DNA of 64,000 bases from assembly GCA_948567375.1 (NCBI GenBank), contig OX419755.1, positions 56,989,945 to 57,053,944 of the forward strand, given 5' to 3'. Both the position numbers and the translations under genes were made by a program. Under the pieces are notes generated by a model. It was given only the letters and a program-made list of their open reading frames with translations, did not search any database and was not told where the DNA came from. The stretch comes from Lunularia cruciata (taxonomy: Eukaryota > Streptophyta > Marchantiopsida > Lunulariales > Lunulariaceae). Positions 11,683-22,750 of this stretch are shown in pieces; within the stretch, counting starts at the first letter, position 1; every line of letters begins with the position of its first letter.

Positions 11683-11957
11683 TTATCATGTGTATATACA
11701 TTGCTACACAACATACATTGTTGTCAATATCACACACTATAGAAGCACAACTCACACATAAGTCATAAATGGAGTCTAAAATGCCACAATTGCTCCCCTA
11801 GTTGGTGGTTAGGTCCCTCTAACTCAAATAGCCATCTACTCCAATTATATGGTATACCCTATGGTGGGCAAAAGATCAAGAGGCCATGTGCTATCAAACC
11901 CGGTCATTAGTTGCCTATCTACAATCTATACCATAAAAAGGATGAACCCGTTATAGA

Positions 11958-13060
11958 TCAAGTACATCTAGGACATACCCACTATCCTTGAGGAACCACC
12001 TTGAGGAGAGAAGTCATACATGCCATATGCCATACTCTCAAACAACTATCACACACTAACATAGTAGTAGCTCTACTAGAAGAACCGCATAACATACACC
12101 GCAAGCCTGCTCGTACAAGTGCCAAGCTTGGATCCATAATACCATCAATGTTTGGGAGGTGGCATGGCGCACAATTACACATATGATCCTTCTAAATAAC
12201 ACCATCACGTCCTTCCAACATGAGGACTCCAAATGGCAAAACCTCATGCACTCTCAAGATAGTGCGGCTGGTGGAAACATCAAGTGTCGTTGGTGTTGTT
12301 TGTTGTAGATATACATAGTCACTTGGATGAAATTGACGGATTGAGGATCTATAACCTCCTCCTCAATTCTCTATGCTGAGCAATTGCCAAGTTCTCAAAG
12401 GCTATTGGCATCACTCTCCAAAAGATCTCTACACATTGTGAACATGTGCTCATCCATACATTTGGATCATCCAAGTCCAAAACTACAATAGTATCTTGAC
12501 AAATGCTGCAAGTAAATCTGGATCTCATCTATAGAGTATAAAGTAAGGAGAGAAGGATGCTAAGGAGGCTTGCCGACTGAACCAAAACCCATGGCCAACC
12601 AAGGTAACTGGATATCCCAATCTCCCAAGTGGCCTCTCTACAAACCATACTTCCACAATCCTCTCTTCATTGTCTAAACCACTCTTTCTGCTAAGAGAGA
12701 GTGGTTTAGACAATGAAGAGAGATAGTATGATGATCAATCAAAGCCTTGTCATACAAGACCTGAAACTCTCCCAAGAACTATGTACCCTAATTAGTCAAA
12801 ACCTCAATTGATGTACCAAAATGACTAAGAACCCAATCCAAGAATGAGTAAGTTTTCCCTTCACTTGACTTGTCAAGAAGGGCCACTAACTCAATCCACT
12901 TGGAGAAGTGCTCCACCATCACCAAAATGTATCAATGAAGTCTCACAATCAATGGTAAAGGTCCAGCAAAGTCTAAACTCCAGTGGTAATTGAATCCCAT
13001 GATAGGTGATGGGTACAACTATGGCGTGTGAGCATTGAATGATGCTCTAACTAGATCACA
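11958..13060 (-). pseudogene. Copy A integrase and C-terminal PHD finger (decayed)
   Basis: The same protein as at 61431-62600 in copy B, with more damage. The PHD finger spans about 11961-12098: CMLC, CDSC, HMAC and CPRC are all present. The Gln of PQGQW is a TAG stop here (PQG-stop-W) while copy B keeps CAG. The integrase core carries frameshifts, and at 12661-12722 the sequence is replaced by an inverted copy of itself. The zinc-binding N-terminus of integrase lies near 13000-13150. Not functional. Confidence 0.75.
12661..12722. repeat. Perfect 25-bp inverted repeat within copy A integrase
   Basis: Arms 12661-12685 and 12698-12722 are exact reverse complements around 12 bases. Copy B has the left arm at the equivalent site, then about 30 different bases that would encode part of the integrase active-site region. 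The right arm in copy A has replaced them, a signature of templated repair or local inversion. Confidence 0.85.
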
Positions 13061-14151
13061 AACCACACATCTTGCAACAAACTGCTATACATTGGTCTGC
13101 ATACCACACCACCAATAATGACTTTGGAGTAAGCTATAAGTATGCTTTACTCCAAAATGTCCTAGCTCTTCATGAGCATGCATACCAAATATGGTCTCTA
13201 AGATGGAAATGATACTATTTGCAATCTACCATCCTCCCATATACAAAGAAGGTGTCTGCCCTCCAATCTAAACCGCTCGGCTTGTTGAAGAACACGGTCT
13301 CTCTCCTTGGTCCCATTTGTGCCACCTACAACACCAGTGCAAAGATAATCAATCACTAAGACATCATCATGAATTTCTTGTTGAACTGTACTACTATCTC
13401 CACTCTTTGGATTTGTGACATATATAACTCCTCTTGTATGTGCTGAGAGAGATACCACCAAAGCCTCAAAAAATATAAAAAGAAAGGCATATGCATGCCA
13501 ACCCCGCACCATCTACTTATCTATCTCACCATGCCAACATGCTCTGGTCTGATCCTACTGGTTAGGACATAGGTTTCTACTCAACCCATTTGCATCACAG
13601 TTCACCACTCTAGGCTTGTGAATAACCGTGAAATCATACTCTTGTAAAATCAGAGCCCATTGTGCAAACTTCCTTGAAAGCTTGTCAAACTCCATCAACC
13701 ACTTTAGTGGCTGATGATCAATGATGATAGTAACGGGGCTACCAAATAGGTAACATAGCATATTTCCGATGCCCTCTCTCTCATATGAACTATACTTTGC
13801 CTTTGTTGGATTGTTGGAGTGACTAACATAGGCCACCACAAACTCCTTCTCCTCATCATCATGTTGGGTGAGCACTACTCCAAGCTCCAACATACTCCAA
13901 GCTCCAATATACTCCAATCAATGTGAACCTGAAATGGTTGTCCTCTAATTGGTCTCCTCAAAATAGGAGCAGATGTCAACCTCTCCTTGAGCTCTACAAA
14001 AGCTCTCTCTTGCTCATCTCCCCAACACCACTCTTCTGTAAGCTTGGTCAGCTTTGTCAAGGCACTAAATCCTCAAAAAAAGCAGCAATAGAAGTTTGCC
14101 AATCCAAGGAATGCTTGCACTCTGCTCACATTTGTAGGTCAAGGAATACAC
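13061..14151 (-). pseudogene. Copy A RNase H and reverse-transcriptase connection
   Basis: The frame at 13555-13917 reads VVLTQHDDEEKEFVVAYVSH, then YSSYEREG and FGSPVTIIIDHQPLKWLMEF, which is the gypsy RNase H domain (VAYxSR...E...D.Q.LKWL). Upstream, 13875-14060 gives the connection region (EEWCWGDEQERAFVELKERL, then SAPILRRPIRGQPF). The same blocks occur in copies B and C. Stops and a frameshift near 13890 break it. The frame is cut at 14151 by the unclassified element. Confidence 0.8.
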
Positions 14152-14316
14152 TATTGTGTTGTGGTTTGTGTAGCTTGTAAAAAAGTGACTTATCATAGTT
14201 TATCTTCACATTAGTGGGGTAGGTTGTTTGCTAGATCCAACGGATAAGATACTGCCATCTAAGCAATCTATGTATATGCATATGATTGGCCATATGGGTG
14301 ACAATCTTATCATGTT

Positions 14317-14724
14317 TGTAAAAGACCAAAACCAAGGAGAGAAATAGGAGAATGGAAACTCACATTGGGACACTTGAATGAGGGAAAACTCCAAATACCT
14401 AGCATGAGCTTTGGCCTTGGTATTTCTAGGTAGCATACAAGACTCTTGAAGCTTCTCAAGAAGCTTCCTTGAGCCGCTTTCTTGGAGTGCAAGCCAAGTT
14501 AACTAGGAAGCTTCCCAAGAAACTTCCTTCTAGAAGCCGCCTACTTGACATGCAAGCTAAGCTAGTTAGAAGCTTCTAGAAGCTACCTGCTTAGGGCACA
14601 AGTTAACTAGTTGGGAAGCTTCCCAAGAAGCTTCTTAGATGCTTCTAGAATATTCCAGGCTATTTGTCTTATTCTCTACTTTGTAAGCCCAACTAACTTC
14701 ATCTCTAAACTCCATATTGTTACA
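14317..14724 (-). repeat. 3' LTR of the chromodomain element
   Basis: In element sense it starts TGTAACAATATGGAG and ends TTGGTCTTTTACA. It carries the same GAAGCTTC-rich block as the 5' LTR, but the TATA box is mutated (TATAAATA to TAGAAATA, near 14421-14430). Confidence 0.93.
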
Positions 14725-14736
14725 TATTTCCCCGCC
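14725..14736 (-). other. Polypurine tract of the chromodomain element
   Basis: In element sense GGCGGGGAAATA lies directly against the 3' LTR start (TGTAACAAT), where plus-strand DNA synthesis is primed. Confidence 0.8.
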
Positions 14737-14744
14737 GCTAGTTG

Positions 14745-14950
14745 GTGACGTCCTCATTGCCAGTAAAGCTTTGAAGTCCTTGATGGCCATCTGTGCATTC
14801 TGGAGGTGAGAAAGAGGTTCCCATGTGGCATCATGAAGGGGATACTCTTTCCAAAGGACCTTGTACTCTATATGTTGGCGACGGCCTCGTTGAATATGGC
14901 GACGCGCAAGGATACGATCAACTTCATACTCCTTATGATCATTGATAGGG
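14745..14950 (-). pseudogene. Chromodomain at the C-terminus of the chromovirus polyprotein
   Basis: The translation reads EYEVDRILARRH, then EYKVLWKEYPLHDATWEP and a C-terminal helix. That gives the chromodomain signature: EVxxIL, Y(K)VxWKxY and xxTWEP, including aromatic Tyr and Trp positions of the fold. Chromodomains of chromoviruses direct integration towards marked chromatin. It is separated from the integrase frame by stops, so the polyprotein is no longer continuous. Confidence 0.88.
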
Positions 14951-15066
14951 ATAGGAAGAGGGGGAGGTTGGACTCAAGAGGAAAAGGAAGAAGGGTTAGG
15001 AACAAAGGGTTTTAACTTGGAAACATGAAAGACAAGATGGATACGCATGTGACAAGGTAAGGCAAG

Positions 15067-16266
15067 TCAATAAGCAACAAGAGAGATAATGTGGGTGATA
15101 TCAAAGGGTCCTATCCAATTAGGAGCAAGTTTACAAACTTGGGTATCAAGTGGGAGAGGGAGGTTACTAGAGGATAGCATGACTTTATCACCAACTTCAA
15201 AGGTGAGATCACGGCAATGATGGTCTGCATATTGTTTTTGGCTATTTTGAGCAACAAGGAGGTGAGATTTGGCTTGTTGGAGAGATTGAGATATAGTGGT
15301 CAATAATATAGAAGTATGAGGAACCTGAGAGGGAGGGTGAGCAAGTAGAGAATTTGGAACAAGCAGATCTTGGCCAAAATTGAGAAAGAAGGGAGAAAAT
15401 CTAGTGCTTGCCTGTTTGGAATTGTTGTAGGCAAATTCTGCAGCTGCAAGACATTCATCCCAATTGGTATGGTGGACATTGACAAAGGCTCGCAACATAT
15501 CCTCCAATGTACAATTGGCGCATTCGGTTTGTCCATCAATTTGAGTATGATAGGCCGTGGATAAAGCAAGCTTAGTGCCAAGTATCTAGAAGAGTGCTTG
15601 CCAAAACTTCCCGGTAAATCGAGGATCTCGGTCGAAGATGAGTACACATGGCATCCCATGATGCTTGAAGACATTGTCGAAGTAGATTTGTGCTAAGGTT
15701 GGAGCATCCACGGTATCACAGGTTGGTGCCAAGTGGATTTGCTTCCTAAGCTTATCCACAAACACCACAATTGCGGTGTGTCCTTGTTTTGTCTTTGGTA
15801 AGGATGTGATGAGATCCAAGCTCATATGCTCCCAATGAGCGGATGGAATGGCGAGTGGTTGAAGGAGTCCACTCGGCTTCTAGTTGCTGGCCTTGTTCCG
15901 TTGGCAACTTTCACATGATTGAACAAAGTCTCAAACATCTCGTGTCATGTTGGGCCACCACCATTGGCATTAGAGGGTGCCCAAGGTCTTGTCCACTCCC
16001 ATGTGACCAGCTATTGGTAAATCATGGGCTTCTTGAAGGCGCACAAGTCAAAGATCACCTTTGGCTGGAACATAGATCTGGTCTGCATGGAATAAAAGGC
16101 CTTCCTTGAAGGAGAAGGTGTTGTACTCCTTGTCGCGTGCTGTCAGACAACCGTGTACCATTTGGAAGAAGGAATCTTGTTGTAGAGCTGATTGAAACTC
16201 ATTATGGACCTTAGGGTCAATGGACACCGTTGTAATTGCCGCCATGATGAGAGGAAGATCCTTCAA
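15067..16266 (-). pseudogene. Chromovirus integrase
   Basis: The N-terminal zinc module is visible as a His-His pair (HDLPIAGHMGVDKT) followed by WWPNM and ESCQRNK. The catalytic core shows Asp in MSLDLITSLP, Asp in FDRDPRFTG and Glu in DGQTECAN, the D,D-35-E triad. Then follow FAYNNSKQASTRFSPFFLNF and the VGDKVMLSSSNLPL module, near the C-terminus. At least four stops break it, for instance after PAKGDL and WQALF. Confidence 0.85.
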
Positions 16267-16275
16267 ATCAAGTCA

Positions 16276-18245
16276 TCATGATAGAGCATTGGGGATGACA
16301 TGGAACTGACCTGGTTTGTACTCAAGTTTGATGCCAAACAATTGGAGTTGCTCTTCCCATCGATGATGCCAACTCTTCATGTGCTCCAAGTGTAAGGTCT
16401 GCAACAATGGTTTGTGATCAGTTTGCATGATCACTTGTTTCCCCAAGAGATAATGCCTCCATACCTTGGTGACATATACCATTGCAAGTTGTTCCCGATC
16501 TCAAGCAGAGTAATTTCTTTCAGCTATATTTAGTTGGCGAGACACAAAGGCAATAGGATGTAGTCCATATGGAAATTCTTGTTGCAACACAGCTCCAATT
16601 GCAAAGTTAGAAGCATCAAAATCAACCACACAAGGTAGTTGAGGATCATATGGTTGAAGAATAGGTCTTGAAGACACCATATGCTTTAACTTCTGGAATG
16701 CTTTTTCATGCTTGGTGGTCCACTAGAAGCTCAAGTTCTTTCCCAAGAGGTCAGTCAATGGTGCAGCCACGTGAGCATAATAGTGGATGAACCATCGGTA
16801 AAAACTGGCCAATCCATTGAATGCTTGTACTTTTGTAGCATCCTTCGGGGTAGGCCAATCAGTAATGGCCTTGATCTTCTCTTCTTCCATCTTGATCCCC
16901 TCTGATGAGATCTTATGACCCAAGAAGGTAACCTCCTTCTGCCAAAAAGCACACTTTGACTTCTTGCAGTAAAATTTCCATTGTCGTAGTCATCTTAGGA
17001 CTTCTCGCACATGATTCATGTGTTCTGCCTCTATCCTACTATAGATTAAGATATCATCTAAGAACACTACCACGGACTGATCTAATAGTCCCTCCAACAC
17101 CCGATGCATCTGATCCATGAAGACTACTAGAGCATTAGTGAGTCCAAATAGTAGAACTCTCCACTCAAAATGTCCATACCTTGTGCGAAAGGTAGTCTTT
17201 TGCACGTCCTCTCCTTCAATAGGAATTTGCCAATAGCCGCTACAAAGATCCAACTTGGAAAAGTAGCGTGCTCCACTTAATTGGTCAAGCAGGTTGTCGA
17301 TCTGAGGCAAGGGATATGCATTCTTCACGGTTTGCTTATTAAGCCCACGGTAATCAATACAAAAACGAAGTCCTCCATCCTTCTTTGGAACAAATAGTAC
17401 CGGTGCTCCCCATGGAGAGGTATTATGTCGTATGAAATCCTTCTCCAACAACTCTGTAAATGTTGTTTGCAACTCCTCCAACTCATTTGGTGAGAGCCAA
17501 TAGATTGGTCTACTCACTGGAGTACTCCCTAGCAATAACTCAATCTTGAAGTGCATACCTCGATCAGAGGGTAATCCCTTTGGCAGATCATCCGGAAATA
17601 CATCTGCAAACTCTTGAACTATCCGATCAATCGTTGCTTGATGCGGCACCTGGCCCTCCTCAAATTGTTCTTGTGCAATCGGCTTGATCCACACCGTGAA
17701 TACAGACTTATCTTCCTCCAAAGCTTGCTCTATGGTTGCTTCATTAACAAACTTCACTTCTATGGACTCATCTCTCTTCCAAGCTTGCTCTATGGTTGCC
17801 TTCTTGGCAAACTTCCCATCTTGGGACTCATCTCCCTTCCAGATTTGCTCTATGGCTACCTTCTCAACAAACTTCCCATCTTGGGACTGACTATTCTTAG
17901 GTGTCTTACTCAGAGGTGCCAAACAACCTAATCGGAAATTCCTACCTTGGTGTTTTACTTGAATTTGACGTCGGGTCCAATCAAATTGAACCTTATGACA
18001 TTCAAGCCAAGGTAGACCCAGAATGATATCATAGTGTAGAGGTGCTACTACAAACCTCATACACTCCAAATACTCCTTCCCAATCTTGAAGGTAACAGGA
18101 TGCGAGGTGTAGAATGTAGAACCTTTTCTACCATCCGCCATCATCAAACTACTTCCAATCACTAGCTTGATAGGAATACCCAATTCCTTTGCTACTTGCA
18201 TAGATATACAATTCTCTTAACTTCCAGAATCAACCAAAATCCTAC
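16276..18245 (-). pseudogene. Chromovirus protease, reverse transcriptase and RNase H
   Basis: The protease active site reads ILVDSGS at about 18225-18245, followed at once by TAA and then [15 protein letters not shown] 403-codon frame (16990-18201) then carries the protease C-terminus ([10 protein letters not shown]), a linker with three 60-bp repeats, and reverse transcriptase: [31 protein letters not shown] and the catalytic FLDDILIYS. The connection (GHKISSEGIKM) is at 16723-16923 and the RNase H C-terminal part (TDHKPLLQTLHLEHMKSWHH) at 16276-16482. Stops near 16985 and 16500 divide it. Confidence 0.9.
17711..17890 (-). repeat. Three 60-bp tandem repeats in the protease-reverse transcriptase linker
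   Basis: Copies of a 20-residue unit ([20 protein letters not shown]) occur at exactly 60-bp spacing, keeping frame. The GCTCTATGG block starts at about 17727, 17787 and 17847 on the plus strand. The units are charged and probably form a flexible linker. Confidence 0.9.
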
Positions 18246-18328
18246 AACCCCGATTAGATATCGTACCTTGCAAGTGAATCAAACTTGCATAGTTTGAGCC
18301 TTCAATCCCATTGGAACTAATCAAGCTC

Positions 18329-19313
18329 CTAGTAGGCGGCTCGAAATCTCCTACTAGGATTCTTTGTTTCCCTGATCATTCTATTCCACAAACTCCATTT
18401 GGGCAACTTGTCGAGGTCGCCCATTCCTAAGTGGACATTCAGCAATGCGATGTCCAACTTGGCGACAATAAAAGAAACCTCCATTTTGTCGTAATCTTTC
18501 TCTATCTGTTGTGTTAAGTGGTCTTTGTTGGATAGCATCAATCTCCATTGGTACCAATTCTTCCACTCGTGGTAATGGTAGGTTTTGTGTAGGTCGAGGT
18601 CAAGACCAAGTTGTCACAACTAAGGAATCAAAACGCTCAGCCAATTGCATGGCTTCTTCTATGTTCTGTGGCTCTTGCATGGTCACCTTCAATCTGGTTC
18701 GTGACTTCAATCCTCGCACAAATCGATCCAAAACTTCACCTTCTTGGATATCTGGAATTTGCATGATGATATTCTGAAATTGTTTGATGTAACTTCTCAT
18801 TGAGCCAATCTGCCTCAACTCCGCCAATTTATCTCGTGCAGCTCGGGTGGCATTTATAGTCTGAAATCGACCAAGTATTGCATCCTTGAATTCTGCCCAT
18901 GTCAAAATTGGGTGTAACAATTTGTTGTTCAGCTCTTTCTACTCGGAATCGCCACCAAAGTTTTGCCACGCCATCCAATTGGCTAGAAGCCAAGAGAATT
19001 TGTTTCCGCTTGTCTTGAAGATTGGTGACTTCAAAGTAACGTTCACAATCAAACACAAAATTCTCCATTATGCCTGGAAGATTCTTGCCTTCAAACACCT
19101 TGGGTTTTGGAAATCAAATACGATCTTCTGTATCTGGCATGCAGATCTTCAAGGCATCTTCCAGAAGATGCAGATCTTCAAACGATCTTCTGCATCTCGA
19201 ACTGGCGCTCTATCTATCTATTCTCGTTGTTGTTGGTCTTGTCCATCCAACAATCAAGTAAGATGCTCGATTTGTTGTTGCATTGCAAGGATAACATCCG
19301 GTATTGCCCCCAT
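18329..19313 (-). pseudogene. gag: Chromovirus gag
   Basis: The probable start ATG is at 19313 (MGAIPDVILAMQQQIEHL). Capsid sequence follows: FVFDCERYFEVTNLQDKRKQ, KLWW, WAEFKDAILGRF, then LRQIGSMRSYIKQFQNIIMQ, the Retrotrans_gag signature. The zinc knuckle GFFYCRQVGHRIAECP has Phe in place of the first Cys, so zinc binding is probably lost. A frameshift near 18910 and several stops break it. About 100 bases near 19130-19195 hold a short duplicated GCAGATCTTC block. Confidence 0.85.
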
Positions 19314-19568
19314 TGCTACTACTCTATTCCACTACCCTCAATTTATCTAGTTGATTAACACATAGATACAACACGTCCACCCTTCTCCATAAGTTACAAC
19401 TGGAAGTATCAAGGGTTCCTCTGACACGGTGATCATATGTAGAAAATCCTACCCAAAGCGTGAGGTGATGAATTGTGTGAAACGATGCTTTGGTAATATT
19501 TGGACATGAAAGTCCCAATGGTTTGGCGGAAGTGGATTTGGTGGTCCATAAATTCCATCCATCCCATT

Positions 19569-19583
19569 CCTGCTCTGATACCA
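19569..19583 (-). other. Primer binding site of the chromovirus (initiator tRNA-Met)
   Basis: In element sense TGGTATCAGAGCAGG lies one base from the 5' LTR end. It is the classic plant initiator-Met site. Confidence 0.95.
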
Positions 19584-19584
19584 A

Positions 19585-20007
19585 TGTAAAAGACCAAAAC
19601 CGAGGAGAGAAATAGGAGAATGGAAACTCACATTGGGACACTTGAATGAGTGAAAACTCCGAATGCCTAGCATGAGCTTCGGCCTTGGTATTTATAGGTA
19701 GCATACAAGACTCTTGAAGCTTCTCAAAAAGCTTCCTTGAACCGCTTTCTTGGAGTGCAAGCCAAGTTAACTAGGAAGCTTCTCAAGAAGCTTCCTTCTA
19801 GAAGCCGCCTACTTGGCGTGCAAGCTAAGCTTGTTAAAAGCTTCTAGAAGCTTCCTTCTAGAAGCTACTTACTTAGGGCGCAAGTTAACTAGTTGGGAAG
19901 CTTCCCAAGAAGCTTCTTAGATGCTTCTAGAATATTCTAGGCTATTTTGTCTTATTCTCTACTTTGTAAGCCCGACTAACTTCGTCTCTAAACTCCATAT
20001 TGTTACA
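19585..20007 (-). repeat. 5' LTR of the chromovirus, with heat-shock-element-like array
   Basis: In element sense it begins TGTAACAATATGG and ends GTCTTTTACA. Between about 19715 and 19930 it carries repeated GAAGCTTC palindromes that form GAAnnTTC and TTCnnGAAnnTTC arrays. The TATA box (TATAAATA, 19690-19697 on the plus strand) lies immediately downstream in element sense. The 3' LTR (14317-14724) and the solo LTR (41299-41697) share the array. Confidence 0.93.
19690..19697 (-). promoter_or_regulatory. TATA box in the chromovirus 5' LTR
   Basis: The context CTATAAATACC in element sense is a strong plant TATA box, about 105 bases from the LTR's 3' end. It is intact here and in the solo LTR, mutated in the 3' LTR. 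Confidence 0.7.
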
Positions 20008-22078
20008 ATGTTTGAGGGCTTTGATGAATATAGATGAGGGCGAGTGGAGAGATAGAGGGGTGTTTTAGTGGAGGAGTCTCAAGGAGGAGGAGGACGTTGG
20101 GAGTGAGAGTTGTAGCAGTGTGTGAGTGGTAGAACATCAGAGGAAGCATTTGAGCATGAGATGTCCCATGCTCCCAATCTATCATTCTCAAATCCTTTTC
20201 TCATTAGGCTTCAAATTTTTCCACCATGATGGCTTACAGGACTGGTTGGTGGTACGTTTTGGGGTAGTATTTGTGGAGTCAATGATGGGAAACCCAGATC
20301 CTATCGTCCTTCCAGTGCTTACTTATGAAAATTTCTAGGACTTGACAATCTATGTGCTTCTATAGTTGGGGAATGCCTAAATTTTTGCTCATAAGCTTCA
20401 AGGTAGAGTTTTGGGATTCATTTGTCAAAAAGTGAAGAAACTACAAGACAAATTTCAAAAAGATTGGGCCTCAAGACAAGGAATCTGGAGTTTTTGACCA
20501 TCAAGGGAGTTTGGGGAGGCCATTTGGGGAAGGGATACCATGGTTGGAAAGAGGAGATGATATGCTACAATCTGGAGATAGAAATGACACAATTTGAGTT
20601 GATTTTAGGAGAGATATGATTGATTAAAATCAAGGGGGTAAAATTTATACCCAAGAGCACAAACTAGGCAATTGAGAGAGCTTCTTGAGATATTTTTACT
20701 ATCTATTATTGCGGTTGGAGAGAAGACAACATGCTTATAGTATTGAGCGCAAGAAACTTCAGTTTTGGATCAATCTCAAATCAGATCCGGTTGATTGAAG
20801 TTGAAACTCTTGAGATGTAAGGTGATGGAGAAGAGCTAGTGATCTTGTTTGGAGTTTTGGTCACTCCCCAAGTTGTGGTTTAAGTTGCCTTATGAAAATT
20901 TCCAATGCTGTTGGCGGGTAGAGTTTGCATCTTTGTGCAAAGGTTTCATATGAATTCTTCAAATAGAGAAATCATGGTATTGGATCAAGTATACTTGGAT
21001 CTGTAGAGCTCACAAGTTAGCCCAACTCATGAATTGATTCAGATCTAGGGATTGGGGTTGGATTAGGCCATAAGACTTTGTAGAGGGTTAAAAAAGAGCA
21101 CAAAAAACTATTGTGGAAAATTTAGTTGGTTCTAGACTCACAGAGAGTGAGATCTAATGCAACTAGTTTTACTAAAAAGACTATTGTAAGCTCGGAGGAG
21201 CACTTCTTTCTTCAATCATAATTGAATCTCAATTCTCTCACTTTTGTGACTATGATTGAGAGTTCAGATTTCCAAAGTGTTTTGTGAGGATCAAGTGTAC
21301 ATTTGATATAGAAATTAGGTGAAATTGGCAAGAACCAGGGGAAAAACCCTAAAATAGGGATTTTGAAATTAGGGTGAAAGTTGTGAAACATCTAGCCAAC
21401 TTTGAGAGCTTGTCAAGGAGCTGTATTAATTTGATTGAAGTCTATTTTATGTCATTAGAAAGCTTATCTCATAGGCTTTCCATTTTATTCTAGAACTCTT
21501 GAATCCGATCTACACAAAAAAAGTAATGGTTATATGAGCTGCACAAAGTTTTCCCTATCAAGAATACATAAGAATTCTCCACTTGGAATAGAAGATTGTT
21601 GAGATCTGAAGTTCAGATTAGAAGAGGCTTGGAGTACAAATTGAAATGAGCTTGATGATAGAGCAAGAAAGCTTTGAATCTCTTTTCCGACAAAAAGCAC
21701 AAAGAGTTGTTGCCGTATTTTTGTGATTGGATCTTCTTTGTGCTTGTATGCCTATTTGTACGCCTAGTGGGTTTGGATTGGTGTGTGGGCATTGCGTTTA
21801 GGTTCTTTCCTTCTAGGAGTGTTGTGTATTTCTCCTTGGTAATGCTAGAGGTGATGACCAACAGACCAAGAGTGTGTGTTTTGATGATAGGTTAGGTTGT
21901 TGTCACTACCCTTCCCATTACCAAAAATACTAGTTACAAGAGAGGAGGGTTCTGGCGGTTAGGTAAAGAGTGTGTTTAGATAATTAGTTACAAGTTTACC
22001 TATAGCCACTAATCTGTAGTCTCCACAACTAGGCATCTTTTATGTTCTTAGAGAGAGAAAAGAAAAGTACGACAACAC

Positions 22079-22750
22079 GCAATAACCTCCACCTTGGTCT
22101 ATTGAACACCAAGTCCTCTAGGCTGGATAGTGTGCCCCAAATACTCAACCTGCTCATAGAAGAACCTACACTTCCTAGGATGTAATTTGAGTCCATGAGA
22201 TCTCAGCCTCTCAAACACATCCAACAATTGTCTCTCATGCTCCTCCATAGTAGTGTTATAGACAAAAATGTCATCAATATAACACCAAGCAAAATCCAAT
22301 CCAATAGGATCCTATCCATGACCCTCTAGAACTTAGCAAGAGCATTCTTTAACCCAAACAATAAGAACCTCCACTATAAAACACATCCTTACCGTGAGGA
22401 TCAATAGCATAGAATTTTGTCTTGGACTTATCTTCCTCCTTGATTAGCAATTGATGATATCTTACTTGAAGATCAAAAGTGTTGAAGACCTTTGTATGCC
22501 CAATCGCATCAAAGATCTCCTCTGGTGTAGGCATGGCATATTGATCAGCCCTATTATATCGATTGATAGGATGTAATCTCCACACATCTGCTTGTGTGTA
22601 GTTGCCATGCATATCTTTCTTGGTTGGCATCATTGTAGCTAATGCATACTCTCCATGTGAAATCTCCACCAAACCAACCTCAAAGAGATCACTACTCTAG
22701 CTCTAAATCAATGCTCTCTCCAAGTCACTATATTGATAGGGATGTCAAAA
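22079..22750 (-). pseudogene. Copy A reverse transcriptase (5' part)
   Basis: Minus-strand translation gives EISHGEYALATMMPTKKDMH, then VFNTFDLQVRYHQLLIKEED, FAWCYIDDIFVYNTTMEEHE and LHPRKCRFFYEQVEYLGHTI. These match copy C block by block; YIDD is the catalytic motif. Frames shift at about 22310-22350 and stops are present. Its downstream part continues at 14151 beyond the nested insertion. Confidence 0.85.

Larger units (their letters stand above)
9927..11788 (-). repeat. 3' LTR of copy A, broken by an inverted gag/LTR segment and a solo LTR
   Basis: Plus-strand order: a terminal module of about 105 bp (9927-10033), a short spacer, an inverted segment (about 10094-10593), the LTR core (10594-10976), a foreign solo LTR (10977-11682), and a second copy of the terminal module (11683-11788). 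Without the insertions it matches copy B's LTR at 60602-61261. In element sense it begins TGTGGCATTTTAG and ends CATGACA. A purine-rich tract precedes it (minus sense, 11789-11802). Confidence 0.75.
14317..20007 (-). mobile_element. Complete chromodomain Ty3/gypsy element (chromovirus)
   Basis: LTRs 14317-14724 and 19585-20007 are flanked by a perfect 5-bp duplication ATGTT (14312-14316 and 20008-20012). In minus-strand order: PBS, gag, protease, reverse transcriptase, RNase H, integrase, chromodomain, polypurine tract. At 5.7 kb it has a typical chromovirus size. Several in-frame stops and shifts (for example after the protease DSG, in gag and between integrase and chromodomain) make it non-autonomous now. 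The LTRs are clearly similar, so it is among the youngest insertions here. It lies inside the unclassified element, which lies inside copy A, which lies inside copia-1. Confidence 0.93.
14152..22073 (+). mobile_element. Unclassified 2.2 kb element, copy 1, split by a chromodomain gypsy element
   Basis: Two blocks, 14152-14316 and 20013-22073, together match 44004-46212 end to end (about 2.2 kb each). It starts TATTGTGTTGTGG and ends about AAAAGTACGAC. The host flanks TACAC (14147-14151) and AACAC (22074-22078) could be a 5-bp target duplication with one change. It carries a decayed version of the frame intact at 44211-44636 (here near 20120-20470). No terminal repeats long enough to classify it. 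It could be a large solo LTR, since its ends are weakly complementary (TGTTGT/ACgACA), or a non-autonomous element. Confidence 0.6.

Noticed and set aside
17614-17931. 105-codon plus-strand frame with Leu/Ile repeats
   Set aside because: Antisense of the 60-bp repeats in the chromovirus linker.
14152-22073. The 2.2 kb element as a CACTA DNA transposon, because copy 1 reads CACTATTGTG at its left edge
   Set aside because: The right end does not read TAGTG, copy 2 does not start CACTA, and the CAC is better explained as host sequence of copy A.
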